From Alphaproteobacteria bacterium (GTDB lineage: Bacteria > Pseudomonadota > Alphaproteobacteria > Rhizobiales > Aestuariivirgaceae), in contig JAHEFB010000013.1 of assembly GCA_024640405.1 (NCBI GenBank), positions 1 to 64,000 of the forward strand: a stretch of 64,000 bases of DNA, written 5' to 3'. A program made the translations under genes and the position numbers. Below, piece by piece: positions 8,478-16,847 of this stretch. The notes beneath the pieces are model-generated. The model saw only the letters and a program-made list of their open reading frames with translations. It was not told the DNA's origin and did not search any database. Each line of letters opens with the position of its first letter. Positions within the stretch are counted from its first letter, which is position 1.

Positions 8478-8882
8478 ATGCCTCAGGAGATAACAACCGG
8501 GATAAAGGAACTTCTTGCACAAGCGAAATCCGAGATTGCCGAGGTTGATGTTGCCGGCGCCCTTTCCCTGATCAAAAACGACAACGCCATGTTGATTGAT
8601 ATAAGGGATGTCCGCGAGTTATGGCGTGACGGCAAGGTGCCTGATTCAAAACATGTACCACGTGGCATGATCGAATTCTGGATTGCACCGGACAGTCCGT
8701 ATCACAAGGAAATTTTCACTGAAGATCGTCCGTTTGTATTCATGTGTGCAGGTGGAATGCGATCTGCACTTGCCACCCAGATCGCCCAACGCATGGGGCT
8801 CAAGCCGGTCTATAATCTGATTGGCGGATTTGGAGCATGGCGTGAAGCCGAGGCGCCAGTTGTACCGCACGAAAAGAAGTAG
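8478..8882 (+). CDS. Rhodanese-like sulfurtransferase domain protein
   Basis: A single-domain rhodanese of 134 residues, cytoplasmic with no signal peptide. The active-site loop CAGGMRSA supplies the catalytic Cys, which carries a persulfide in active enzymes; the CH2A-type motif appears as MLIDIRDVRE. The C-terminal NLIGGFGAWREAEAP is the usual end of the fold. A helical N-terminal lead (~25 residues) precedes it. The acceptor is unknown. It is followed by the DUF1489 gene on the same strand after ~117 bases. Confidence 0.9.
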   Translation: MPQEITTGIKELLAQAKSEIAEVDVAGALSLIKNDNAMLIDIRDVRELWRDGKVPDSKHVPRGMIEFWIAPDSPYHKEIFTEDRPFVFMCAGGMRSALATQIAQRMGLKPVYNLIGGFGAWREAEAPVVPHEKK

Positions 8883-8999
8883 GGTGCACCTCGGTTGTTG
8901 ATGCGGATGTGGCTTGGTCATCGCAGTTTGCGACTGAAAACTGTGTAAACCGGACGGTTGAGAGTTGCTCCTACGGATGCAGGCGCGGATGGTGGGCAT

Positions 9000-9416
9000 A
9001 TGGCTTTGCATATTCTGAAATTGTGTGTCGGTGTCAGCGATATTCCGCAACTCGCGGAATGGCAAACCCTGCGACTTAGCACGGTGGGCAGAATTTGGCA
9101 CATCACGAGAATGCTGCCCAAACGGGCTGACGAGATCGTGTCCGGCGGTTCTCTGTATTGGGTTATCAAGGGTATGGTGGCAGTACGCCAGCGCATTATT
9201 GAAATTGAACCGTTCAAGGATGAGGAAGGGATCTCCCGTTGCAAATTCATTTTTGACGAGGAACTGGTGCCGGTGCGGCCGCAACCGCGCAGACCTTTTC
9301 AGGGCTGGCGCTATCTCAAGGATGAGGACGCCCCCGTGGATCTGCCAAAGGGTGCGGCAGCGCACGACATGCCTGAAAAGATGCGCAATGAACTGGCCGA
9401 ACTGGGCTTGCTGTAG
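9000..9416 (+). CDS. DUF1489 family protein
   Basis: A 138-residue conserved alphaproteobacterial protein of unknown function. ATG 9000 is chosen over 8958 because GGTGGG precedes it and the family begins with M-LHILKLCVGV. Seen are LCVGVSDIPQLAEWQ, HITRMLPKR, GSLYWVIKGMVAVRQRI and a C-terminal FQGWRYLKDEDAPVDL segment, which matches my memory of DUF1489/COG5458. It is cytoplasmic with no membrane segment. It converges on panC with 11 bases between stops. Confidence 0.8.
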   Translation: MALHILKLCVGVSDIPQLAEWQTLRLSTVGRIWHITRMLPKRADEIVSGGSLYWVIKGMVAVRQRIIEIEPFKDEEGISRCKFIFDEELVPVRPQPRRPFQGWRYLKDEDAPVDLPKGAAAHDMPEKMRNELAELGLL

Positions 9417-9427
9417 GCGCCGGGCTG

Positions 9428-10279
9428 CTAAACAGCAATATTGTCGATCAGCCGTGTTTTTCCCAACCAGGCAGCCGCAAGAATACGCAACTCGGCCTCC
9501 GGCACGGATTTTACCGGCTCCAGGGTTTCTGCCACGCGTATCTCGACATAGTCGGTCTTGAAACCGTTTTGCTTGAGGGTTTTTTTGGCGGCGCTGCAGG
9601 CACGGGTCATGTTTTTGCCATTACGGATATCTGTAGCGAGATGTTGCAGGGTCTGATGCAGCATAGGTGCAATTGAGCGCTGTTCTTCAGACAAGTACGC
9701 ATTCCTGGATGCAAGTGCGAGACCATCGTCTGCACGAACCGTAGGAACGCCAATTACACTGGTTGGGATGGAAAGGTCACGGGCCATTTTGGTTACGACC
9801 TTCAATTGCTGAAAGTCCTTTTCACCAAACATGGCATAATCACAACCTGCCGCGATGAACAGCTTTGCAACAACAGTTGTTACCCCCTCAAAGAAATGCG
9901 GGCGCGATTTGTCCTCCAATCCGGCCTTAGCCGGCCCGGCAGTGGAAACCGAAGTGCAAAAACCTTCCTGGTACATTTCCAGAAGCGGTGGTGCAAATAT
10001 GAGATGAACGCCTGCTGCGCGCAGTTTTTCAACATCGGATTTCTCGGTGCGTGGATAAGCGTCCAGGTCTTCACCGGGGGCAAATTGCTGCGGGTTGACA
10101 AAAATGGTGGTCACGACCCTGTCCGCTGTTCGCAACCCCATTTCGACAAGCCGCAGATGTCCGTTGTGCAATGCACCCATTGTCGGCACCAGAGCAGTGC
10201 GCATATCCCTGCGCCGCCATTGTGATACTTGTGCCCGCAAGGCTTCGACGGTTCGAACTATTTTAAGTTTATCGGGCAT
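9428..10279 (-). CDS. panC: Pantothenate synthetase (pantoate-beta-alanine ligase)
   Basis: A 283-residue cytoplasmic enzyme that joins pantoate and beta-alanine using ATP, the last step of vitamin B5 synthesis before CoA. The HIGH-like ATP motif appears as PTMGALHNGHL, then TTIFVNPQQFAPGEDLDAYPRT, the pantoate-site FGEKDFQQL and RDLSIPTSVIGVPTVRADDGLALASRN. Length matches the family. No panB lies beside it, so the pathway is split. It stands alone between DUF1489 and the serine hydrolase. Confidence 0.96.
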   Translation of the reverse strand: MPDKLKIVRTVEALRAQVSQWRRRDMRTALVPTMGALHNGHLRLVEMGLRTADRVVTTIFVNPQQFAPGEDLDAYPRTEKSDVEKLRAAGVHLIFAPPLLEMYQEGFCTSVSTAGPAKAGLEDKSRPHFFEGVTTVVAKLFIAAGCDYAMFGEKDFQQLKVVTKMARDLSIPTSVIGVPTVRADDGLALASRNAYLSEEQRSIAPMLHQTLQHLATDIRNGKNMTRACSAAKKTLKQNGFKTDYVEIRVAETLEPVKSVPEAELRILAAAWLGKTRLIDNIAV

Positions 10280-10473
10280 CTATCTGGAATCGCATTGTTT
10301 GACGGTCGGTTTAACCCTATCACTTTTTCTGCCTGGTCGCAGTGGCTTCAGGGCCAAGAGGGGTTCCATCGGCAATGATGCAATCCCGCCAACAGGCGCA
10401 CTCGTCAAACTGAAACCAATTGAGTGTCAAGTTCCAAGACTCCCGATTTGTTCGTGGACTTTTACGCTCCACG

Positions 10474-11658
10474 TTAACCGGCGAAATGATCTCGGAGCGC
10501 CGAGATCATTTTCAGGTTCAACAGACTAACGTCAGGATCCAGCGGTTTGGGTCGCGATGACATCTTGGCCACTACCAGTTGCTGCTCGGGGATCACGAAC
10601 AAATTCTGTCCGTGTATACCAATGCAGAACACCATTGGACTATCGCTGCGTTCTACATACCACTTATTGCGGTAATGCATGTTGCTGGTTGGGAAATAGG
10701 GTGCGAAATCACCGTTGTTCCAGGCTTCCGGGTCACCGTTGTTCATCACATCGCAAATCCAGTCACCCGGCAACACCTGCTTGGTGCCGCGCATTCCGCC
10801 GTTCGACATGAGCAGGCCAACGCGGGCAAGGTCCCGCAAGGTGACGCACATGCCACCGGCAGCGCGTGGTGCGCCAAGTCGATCCACCGTGATATAGGCC
10901 GACGTTTCTGCTCCCATGGGTTGCCACAGATGTTGCGACATCAGGTCGGCATAACGGGTTCCGGTGGCGCGTTCGATAATCCACGCCATCAAGTCTGTAT
11001 TTGGTGATACATAGTGAAAGCGTTGCTGGTGAGTGCCATCGGCATCGGTAACCTTGTTGAAAAAGCTTCTAAGGTCGGTAGCGATCTCGCCAGGTTCCAG
11101 AGGGTTCCATCCGGTTGACTTTCTGTATTCAATAATGGCTCCTGCAGTGGCTTCATAGTCCTCGTCGAATTGAATACCGGTGCGCATGTCCAGGACATTC
11201 TGAACACTTGCGCCATTCCACGCAGTGAACTGCATTTCCGGAAGGTACCTGGTAACCGGAGCTGAGACTTCCAGTTTGCCTTTTTGAGCCAGAATACCGG
11301 ACAGGGCACCAAGCATCGACTTGGACACAGACATCAGGATGTGGGGTTTATGAGGACCAGCCGCATTGCGGTATTCTTCAGCTACTACCCGGCCATCATG
11401 GACAATAATGAACCCATCCGTATAGGTGGCTGCAAGGTATGCGTTCAGGTCGAGATTCTCATCTACAGCAAGAGTGGAAAGATCCCGCAGTTCCGTTTTC
11501 AATTGCCAGACATCCGAAGGATCGTTTGGTATGTCTGCGGTAGGGATAATCTCGCGGACATGGGAAAATGCCCAGGAACTGAAAGGCGCAGTGCGCCAGT
11601 TTGCAAGTGTGACCTGGTTGTGAGCCGATGGCGGAAATTCTCGCATTAGGTTGCTCAT
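10474..11658 (-). CDS. Serine hydrolase of the beta-lactamase / 6-aminohexanoate-dimer hydrolase family
   Basis: A 394-residue member of the class C beta-lactamase-like fold without a signal peptide, so probably cytoplasmic. The nucleophile motif is SVSKS (S-x-x-K) about residue 133; the tyrosine motif is HYVSPNTDLMAW, and GIHGQN sits where the third motif (KTG/HxG) falls. Such proteins are esterases, amidases or nylon-oligomer hydrolases; the substrate here is unknown. It is divergent from the cupin gene with ~80 bases between, suggesting shared control. Confidence 0.85.
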   Translation of the reverse strand: MSNLMREFPPSAHNQVTLANWRTAPFSSWAFSHVREIIPTADIPNDPSDVWQLKTELRDLSTLAVDENLDLNAYLAATYTDGFIIVHDGRVVAEEYRNAAGPHKPHILMSVSKSMLGALSGILAQKGKLEVSAPVTRYLPEMQFTAWNGASVQNVLDMRTGIQFDEDYEATAGAIIEYRKSTGWNPLEPGEIATDLRSFFNKVTDADGTHQQRFHYVSPNTDLMAWIIERATGTRYADLMSQHLWQPMGAETSAYITVDRLGAPRAAGGMCVTLRDLARVGLLMSNGGMRGTKQVLPGDWICDVMNNGDPEAWNNGDFAPYFPTSNMHYRNKWYVERSDSPMVFCIGIHGQNLFVIPEQQLVVAKMSSRPKPLDPDVSLLNLKMISALRDHFAG

Positions 11659-11740
11659 GGGCTGGTCTTTAAACTCCTGATTGTTCTACGGTCTGCATTT
11701 GTACACAGCACAATTAGAGTGGAACCAAGGACACAAGTAA

Positions 11741-12148
11741 ATGCAGCATTACAAGGCAGGCACCAGACCAACCAAACAGGCTCCAGCCAGCTATTTCACG
11801 GGTACAGTATGGCAGGATCCCATTGTCGAAGCGCCAGAACCTGCGCGCATCCGCGCACTGCGGGTAACTTTTGAACCCGGTGCCCGGACAGCATGGCACA
11901 CCCACCCGCTGGGACAGACGCTGGTAGTGCTGTCGGGCGCCGGGCGGTTCCAGACCGAAGGCGGCCCGGTTGTCGCCTTGATGCCCGGTGATGTCATGTG
12001 GATTTCTCCGAATGAGAAGCATTGGCACGGGGCTTCGCCGGACAACGGCATGGTACATATTGCTTTCCAGGAGGCGCTTGACGGAACTCACGCCAACTGG
12101 CTGGACCATGTGACGGACGAGGAGTATCTTGTGAACCCAGCAGAATAG
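11741..12148 (+). CDS. Single-domain cupin protein
   Basis: A 135-residue one-barrel cupin. Metal-ligand motif 1 is visible as WHTHPLGQTLVVLSGAGRFQTEGG and motif 2 as PGDVMWISPNEKHWHGASPDN, giving the usual His/Gln/His set. The overall form (PASYFTGTVWQDP start) is that of the small cupins related to manganese hydroxynitrile lyases and carboxymuconolactone-decarboxylase-associated cupins. The reaction is not predictable. It is divergent from the serine hydrolase; a GGCGG-CAAA-CCGCC hairpin directly follows the stop region but lacks a T-tract. Confidence 0.85.
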   Translation: MQHYKAGTRPTKQAPASYFTGTVWQDPIVEAPEPARIRALRVTFEPGARTAWHTHPLGQTLVVLSGAGRFQTEGGPVVALMPGDVMWISPNEKHWHGASPDNGMVHIAFQEALDGTHANWLDHVTDEEYLVNPAE

Positions 12149-12233
12149 GCGGCAAACCGCCTGGCAGCGGTATTTGTATTTTGTGCAGGAATTCCTATCT
12201 CTTTAAATATGTCATTTATCGGGGGAATTGCTT

Positions 12234-12974
12234 TTGACGAAACGCGAACATAGCAAATCTGGCCTGAAACCGGTTGTGGAACAACAATCAGGGAAGACAC
12301 CTGCCGTGAGCGATGACGTTGATCATTTTCTCGCACAGTTGAAGGCAATTCCTGTTGCTGCGAGTCCGGGCCGCGGCCGGCTGATATTTGCCATGGACGC
12401 CACCATGAGCAGGCAACCCAGTTGGGACGCGGCCCTTCAGACCCAGGCGGAAATGTTTCGCGAAGCGGGCCGGATTGGCGGCCTTGACGTTCAGTTGATC
12501 TATTTCAGGGGATTCGGCGAATGTCGCGCATCAAAATGGGTGTCCAATGCCGAAAGCCTGGCTCGCCTGATGACAACGGTGGATTGTCGGGGCGGTAACA
12601 CTCAAATCGGCAAAGTTCTGAAGCGTATCCGCAAGGAAGCCCAATCCAACAATGTCAGTGCGGTGGTCTATGTGGGCGACTGCATGGAGGAGAACATCGA
12701 TCAACTGTGCCAGCAGGCCGGGGAAATTGGTTTGTTGGGTGTCCGCATGTTTATGTTTCAGGAAGGCCATGATTCAGTTGCCCGCAATGCGTTCGCTGAG
12801 ATTGCCCGTCTGACCGGCGGCGCTTACAGTCGGTTTGATTCCGGTTCTGCGGATCACTTGCGGGAATTGTTGTCTGCGGTGGCAGTTTATGCTGCCGGAG
12901 GGCGTGCCGCACTTGAAAGCTACTCGGGCAAACAGGGAAATGGCGTTCGCGGACTTTTGGAGCAGATGAGTTGA
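12234..12974 (+). CDS. VWA-domain protein, coupled to the J-domain gene
   Basis: A 246-residue soluble protein whose body is a von Willebrand factor A-like domain: LIFAMDATMSRQPSW carries a MIDAS-like D-x-T-x-S, FRGFGECRASKW and DCRGGNTQIG follow, and VVYVGDCMEEN gives the later acidic loop. The start is set at TTG 12234 because GGGGGAA lies 7-8 bases upstream; TTG 12228 would be too close. Its TGA overlaps the ATG of the next gene (TGATG), so the two are translationally coupled. Function unknown; metal-dependent protein contacts are likely. Confidence 0.75.
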   Translation: MTKREHSKSGLKPVVEQQSGKTPAVSDDVDHFLAQLKAIPVAASPGRGRLIFAMDATMSRQPSWDAALQTQAEMFREAGRIGGLDVQLIYFRGFGECRASKWVSNAESLARLMTTVDCRGGNTQIGKVLKRIRKEAQSNNVSAVVYVGDCMEENIDQLCQQAGEIGLLGVRMFMFQEGHDSVARNAFAEIARLTGGAYSRFDSGSADHLRELLSAVAVYAAGGRAALESYSGKQGNGVRGLLEQMS

Positions 12975-13657
12975 TGCAGTATGCCATTGCCGCCATAGCC
13001 GTGTTCGTGGGTGCTGCGTTGCTGCTTCCGCGACTCGTTAACGCAAACCCCTCGACCATCGCTTTCGCCACCCGTAACGGCGTTTCAGGCCTTGTACTGG
13101 GATTGGCTGTGTTCTTTGCGCTTCGTGGTTTGATGGCTGTGGCCGTTCCGTTGTTCTTGTTCGGGCTGTTTCTTCACGGCGCGCGCAAGGGTTTCAACCG
13201 GACCAGTAAATCGTCCGGGCAAAAATCCTCGGTCCGAACAGCAATGCTTGATATGTGGTTGAACCATGATGATGGAACCATGGACGGGACAGTCTTGTCA
13301 GGCAACCTGAACGGTCGACAATTGTCCGAGCTTGAACTGAATGAGTTGCTTGGACTTCTCGGTGAATGCGTTGCCGCCAATGACCAAAGCGAAGCATTGT
13401 TGATGGCATACCTGGACCGAGTTCATCCCCGGTGGAGAGAGCAGGCGGGGCAGGCCGGGAATGCAAATGGCGGCAGCGCCATGAGCAGGGATGATGCGCT
13501 GGATGTTCTGGGCCTGAAAGAAGGTGCGAGCGAAAAGGAGATTCGCGCCGCTTACCGGCGAATGATGAAAAAACACCATCCGGACAACGGCGGGTCAGCT
13601 TACCTGGCTGCGCGTATCAATGAAGCCAATGATGTTCTGACGGCCGGCAAACCTTAG
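12974..13657 (+). CDS. Membrane-anchored J-domain (DnaJ-like) protein
   Basis: A 227-residue protein with membrane segments near the N-terminus (~3-18 and ~38-65), a linker, and a C-terminal J domain (~170-225) with the HPD motif in KKHHPDNGG. J domains stimulate the ATPase of DnaK-type Hsp70, so this protein would recruit DnaK to the membrane. Residues ~100-135 (DDGTMDGTVLSGNLNGRQLSELELNELL) match a segment often seen before such terminal J domains. ATG 12974 overlaps the VWA stop. It ends convergently with the D,D-carboxypeptidase gene. Confidence 0.85.
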   Translation: MQYAIAAIAVFVGAALLLPRLVNANPSTIAFATRNGVSGLVLGLAVFFALRGLMAVAVPLFLFGLFLHGARKGFNRTSKSSGQKSSVRTAMLDMWLNHDDGTMDGTVLSGNLNGRQLSELELNELLGLLGECVAANDQSEALLMAYLDRVHPRWREQAGQAGNANGGSAMSRDDALDVLGLKEGASEKEIRAAYRRMMKKHHPDNGGSAYLAARINEANDVLTAGKP

Positions 13658-13710
13658 CAACAAATACAGCTGTGATACTTTGGTTGGAGGCGGTGTCTGG
13701 TTCTCCGGGC

Positions 13711-15375
13711 TCAGCTTTTGGGCGCCAGGGGAAAACATCCAACGCCTGCGCGTTTTAGCTGGCGACAGGCGCTGCTTGCCTGGTCCCTGTTCAGACCCGA
13801 GAAGCGGGCGCGATACAGCGTGTTGCCGTTTTTATCCACCTCCATCAGGAAGGGTGTTGCCTGCCTGAGTTCAGCTACACGGCGGGTTTTGGCGGCATCC
13901 AACCGCTCGCGGGCGCCCTGACGTGTTGGAAAGGCACCAATCTGTATATTCCAGGATGCCTTGTGACTGGCCCGGTGTTGGTTTGTGGTCGCGGGTTTAG
14001 GCGCAGAGACGGCCGCAGCCCATATTTTCGTGTCAGTTGGGGGCAGGGCCGGTTCCTGAGAACGTCGTGTTGCAGATGGCAAAATCCGGGACTGATCCTT
14101 GGCCGGTTCCGTTACAATCGCCAAATTTGTTATGGGATCAGCGACGTTCAGGCTGTCGGTTTTTGCGGAAGAAGACTGCACGACTACCGAGGTAAACGTA
14201 ACACCGGCCAATGGCAGTGGTTCCGTCAATTGCTGTGTGATGCCTGATTCTTCGTTTTCTGAGGCGAATTCAGCCGGGGCCTCTGCGACCGGAATAGTAT
14301 GCTGATAGGCTGACGCCAACTCGGCAAGTTTAGCCGTCTCCGCAGGCGCGAGCGAAGGTTTTTTACGCGGTAAGGGTGCGCTTCTGCTGGAGGGGTCCGT
14401 TGCCTTCTTCCCGGTGTTCTCTTCAGCAGCTTTGGTTTTTGTCGCCTTGTAGCCGGGTGGATTGCCCGCAACTACGGCGATTTTCGTGCCGCCCCGAGTT
14501 GCCTTTTTCAGATCACGTTTGAGAATCTTGGTCATAAAAGCATTGCGGGAGCGGCCACTGCGCCCTCCCATAACCACAGCAACGATACGGCGGCGTCCGA
14601 CGACTCTGGATGATACAAGATTGAAACCGGATGCGCGGGTGTACCCGGTTTTAATTCCGTCGACACCTTTTACCCTGCCTAGCAATCTGTTGTGATTGCG
14701 ATATTGACGGTTGCGATACTTGAAAGTGCGAGTGGCGAAATTTTTGTAGTATTTTGGAAAATCGCGCTGAATCCGCAAACCAAGAGTGGCCATATCTCTT
14801 GCAGTGGTTACCTGGCGACTGTCGGGCAAGCCATTGGGATTGGTGAATCTGGTTCTGGTCATTCCCATTGCACGTGCCTGGTTTGTCATGCGTTTGGCAA
14901 AACCTTCCTGGGAGCCGCCAATATGTTCCGCGATTACCATCGCTGCGTCATTTGCCGATTTGGTAATCAGAGCGAACATTGCATCGCGGGCTGTTATCGT
15001 CGACCCAACCCGCAAGCCGAGTTTGGATGGTTGCTGGGCGGCGGCATGTTTTGAAACTTTCATGGGGGTGGAAAACGTCATTCTGCCGGCGTCGATATCC
15101 TGGAACATCAGGTAAAGCGTCATGACCTTTGTCAAAGAAGCCGGGAAACGTTTGGAATCTATATTGCTGGCGTAAATCACATTGCCAGTGGAAGCGTCGA
15201 CAGTAATCGCACTGAACGCAGGCCTTGCAACAGCCTGTCGGCTGCTTCCCGCGAACAACAACAGGGCCATGACAAGCGCCATAAAAACAGCCAGTCCCTT
15301 GTCGTAACTGGATTGAGTTGTAAACTGATTGACCGTCAAGATGCCCATAATACGTACTACCCACCAGTTTGACAC
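13711..15375 (-). CDS. D-alanyl-D-alanine carboxypeptidase with C-terminal SPOR domain
   Basis: A 554-residue periplasmic peptidase S11 (penicillin-binding protein 5/6 type) that trims the terminal D-Ala of peptidoglycan stems. Signal peptide near residues 25-50 ends AVA-RP. The three active-site motifs are present: PASLTK (Ser80, Lys83), KSANDAA (S-x-N) and GIKTGYT (K-T-G). A long Ala/Pro/Lys linker (~310-470) leads to a SPOR domain (NIQIGAFPTRQGARERL ... ~475-550), which binds denuded glycan at the division septum. Start GTG 15375 or ATG 15348; either keeps the signal peptide. Confidence 0.93.
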   Translation of the reverse strand: MSNWWVVRIMGILTVNQFTTQSSYDKGLAVFMALVMALLLFAGSSRQAVARPAFSAITVDASTGNVIYASNIDSKRFPASLTKVMTLYLMFQDIDAGRMTFSTPMKVSKHAAAQQPSKLGLRVGSTITARDAMFALITKSANDAAMVIAEHIGGSQEGFAKRMTNQARAMGMTRTRFTNPNGLPDSRQVTTARDMATLGLRIQRDFPKYYKNFATRTFKYRNRQYRNHNRLLGRVKGVDGIKTGYTRASGFNLVSSRVVGRRRIVAVVMGGRSGRSRNAFMTKILKRDLKKATRGGTKIAVVAGNPPGYKATKTKAAEENTGKKATDPSSRSAPLPRKKPSLAPAETAKLAELASAYQHTIPVAEAPAEFASENEESGITQQLTEPLPLAGVTFTSVVVQSSSAKTDSLNVADPITNLAIVTEPAKDQSRILPSATRRSQEPALPPTDTKIWAAAVSAPKPATTNQHRASHKASWNIQIGAFPTRQGARERLDAAKTRRVAELRQATPFLMEVDKNGNTLYRARFSGLNRDQASSACRQLKRAGVGCFPLAPKS

Positions 15376-15692
15376 TTCACTTCAGGTAACGTGTCTGATC
15401 CATATACCTAGTCGATTCGACAACGAATCAACAAGATTGCTGTCCACAGGTGCGCGCTGGAATTTGTCGGTGGATTAGTACTGGCACCGGCATACCTGCC
15501 AATACCGATAATTTACACACACACTAACAATTCGGACATATACGCGCCCGGTCTATCCAACTTTCAGGTCGATAACGACCCCGTAAGTCCGATGACTCCC
15601 CCGTCATCGCAAACAAATCATGAAGGATGAGCCTTACTAACCGGTAAACAGGGCGACGATTGGGCCTGTCATTTTGATGTCTGAAACTTTTT
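15376..15692. other. Intergenic stretch before the phasin promoter
   Basis: This gap separates the carboxypeptidase and phasin starts. It contains a dyad GATTCG-ACAA-CGAATC at 15414-15429, close to the carboxypeptidase start, which might be an operator. I see no ORF, RNA gene or repeat otherwise. Confidence 0.4.
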
Positions 15693-15743
15693 ATGGTGCA
15701 GTGCACAAAAATGCTTGACAAAAAATGGTGCAGTGCATATATC
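15693..15743 (+). promoter_or_regulatory. Phasin promoter with duplicated ATGGTGCAGTGCA box
   Basis: A strong sigma-70-like promoter is visible: TTGACA at 15715-15720, a 17-base spacer and TATATC at 15738-15743. A 13-base box ATGGTGCAGTGCA occurs twice, at 15693-15705 and 15725-15737, starts 32 bases apart. The second copy fills the -35/-10 spacer, the ideal place for a repressor. TGC/GCA-rich sites of this kind are bound by PhaR, the PHB-sensing repressor of phasin genes, in other alphaproteobacteria; that identity is inferred. Confidence 0.75.
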
Positions 15744-15790
15744 AACGTCATCCGAAGAGTTCGGGGTCACACACACCAAGGATTTTTATC

Positions 15791-16135
15791 ATGTTCAAGT
15801 CATTCGAAGATATGCAGGCTGCAGGCAAACAGGGTTTTGACGCTTACATCTCAAGCGCAAATGCATTCAACAAGGGTTTCCAGACACTTGCCACTGAAGC
15901 TGCAGAGCTCACAAAGAAGTCTTTTGAAGATACAGTTGCACTGACCGAGAAGGTCGTTGCTTCCAAGTCAATCGAAAAGGCAGTTGAATTGCAGCAGGCA
16001 CATGTCACCAAGTCTTATGAAGACTTCATGGCGCAGGCCAACAAATTCGGCCAGTTCTACATGGAAACTGCCAAGGAAGCATACAAGCCTTTCGAAGCTC
16101 AGGTCGAAAAGTTCGCTCCCAAATCTTCCAAGTAA
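15791..16135 (+). CDS. Phasin family protein (PHB granule-associated)
   Basis: A 114-residue, almost wholly helical protein, MFKSFEDMQAAGKQGFDAYISS..., the phasin_2 pattern. Phasins coat polyhydroxyalkanoate granules and control their number and size. The start at ATG 15791 has AAGGA nine bases upstream; the track ORF is extended too far. No cysteine, membrane segment or signal peptide is present, and the repeated A..A..K pattern fits an amphipathic helix bundle. It is monocistronic, with its own promoter and a terminator at 16291. The promoter suggests PhaR-type control by granule load. Confidence 0.9.
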   Translation: MFKSFEDMQAAGKQGFDAYISSANAFNKGFQTLATEAAELTKKSFEDTVALTEKVVASKSIEKAVELQQAHVTKSYEDFMAQANKFGQFYMETAKEAYKPFEAQVEKFAPKSSK

Positions 16136-16145
16136 GCAGCATGCA

Positions 16146-16248
16146 CTAGAGCGACATAGGTTCATTTGAGCCCATAAAGTTGCTCTAGCACTCTGGAATC
16201 GATCAGTTTTGTGACTTTTGATTGAATCAATCAAAAGTCATACTGATC
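16146..16248. repeat. Dispersed palindromic repeat, copy 2, with CTAGAGC/GCTCTAG arm
   Basis: Inner stem TGACTTTTGATTG-AAT-CAATCAAAAGTCA is framed by GATCAGT...ACTGATC; upstream, CTAGAGC (16146-16152) pairs with GCTCTAG (16182-16188). The second half shares the TTTTGATTGAAYCAATCAAAA core and the nested two-stem plan with 4762-4814. It resembles the intergenic palindromic elements common in Hyphomicrobiales genomes. It lies between the phasin stop and its terminator. Confidence 0.75.
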
Positions 16249-16290
16249 TGGTGCAGGGATACGGCGTCCCTGGTGGTGCTTGCCAATGCC

Positions 16291-16323
16291 AACCGTCTGA
16301 CACCTGGTGTCAGGCGGTTTTTT
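16291..16323 (+). terminator. Rho-independent terminator
   Basis: CCGTCTGACACC and GGTGTCAGGCGG pair to form a 12-bp stem (one mismatch) followed directly by TTTTTT. It closes the phasin transcription unit ahead of clpS. Confidence 0.85.
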
Positions 16324-16487
16324 GTGTCTGAATTTGGCGGGGAATTTTCTCAAGGCAGGAAAATTTTTGTCAAATCCTCGTATCTCACCCATTGACGCCT
16401 ATATGCTAGGGCATGGATGATTGCGTTGCCGGATGGTTGCAACGTTCCATCGCGGCGATTGCCCTGATCAAGCGTGTACGGTTTTCA

Positions 16488-16838
16488 ATGTCGATATATC
16501 TGGCTGACAAAGACAAAAATGGTGGTGACCAAGGCGACGGCGAAGGCCAGACCGGTGTTATTACGCGCGAACAGGTCAAAACCAAGAAACCTAGCATGTA
16601 CAAAGTGCTGCTTTTGAATGATGATTACACACCCATGGAGTTTGTGGTGCATGTGTTGGAACGGTTCTTTGGCAAAAACCGGGAAGAGGCGACCGTGGTA
16701 ATGTTGCATGTGCATCAAAAAGGTGTCGGCGTATGTGGTGTCTACACATACGAAATTGCCGAAACGAAAGTTACACAAGTCATGGATTTTGCCAGGCAGC
16801 ATACTCATCCGCTGCAGTGCACCATGGAAAAGGAATAG
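16488..16838 (+). CDS. clpS: ATP-dependent Clp protease adaptor ClpS
   Basis: A 116-residue adaptor that binds N-end-rule substrates and delivers them to ClpA. ATG 16488 removes an unlikely 25-residue lead of the track ORF and gives normal length. After an acidic flexible N-terminus (which in ClpS enters the ClpA pore) the core reads [25 protein letters not shown], the family signature with the Asn-Asp and Met that line the N-degron pocket, then [20 protein letters not shown]. It lies 9 bases upstream of clpA, the classic operon. Confidence 0.95.
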   Translation: MSIYLADKDKNGGDQGDGEGQTGVITREQVKTKKPSMYKVLLLNDDYTPMEFVVHVLERFFGKNREEATVVMLHVHQKGVGVCGVYTYEIAETKVTQVMDFARQHTHPLQCTMEKE

Positions 16839-16847
16839 GAGCCTCGC

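Noticed and set aside
16811-16825. Third PHB-type TGCAGTGCA box inside clpS
   Set aside because: A single partial match within coding sequence, without a promoter.
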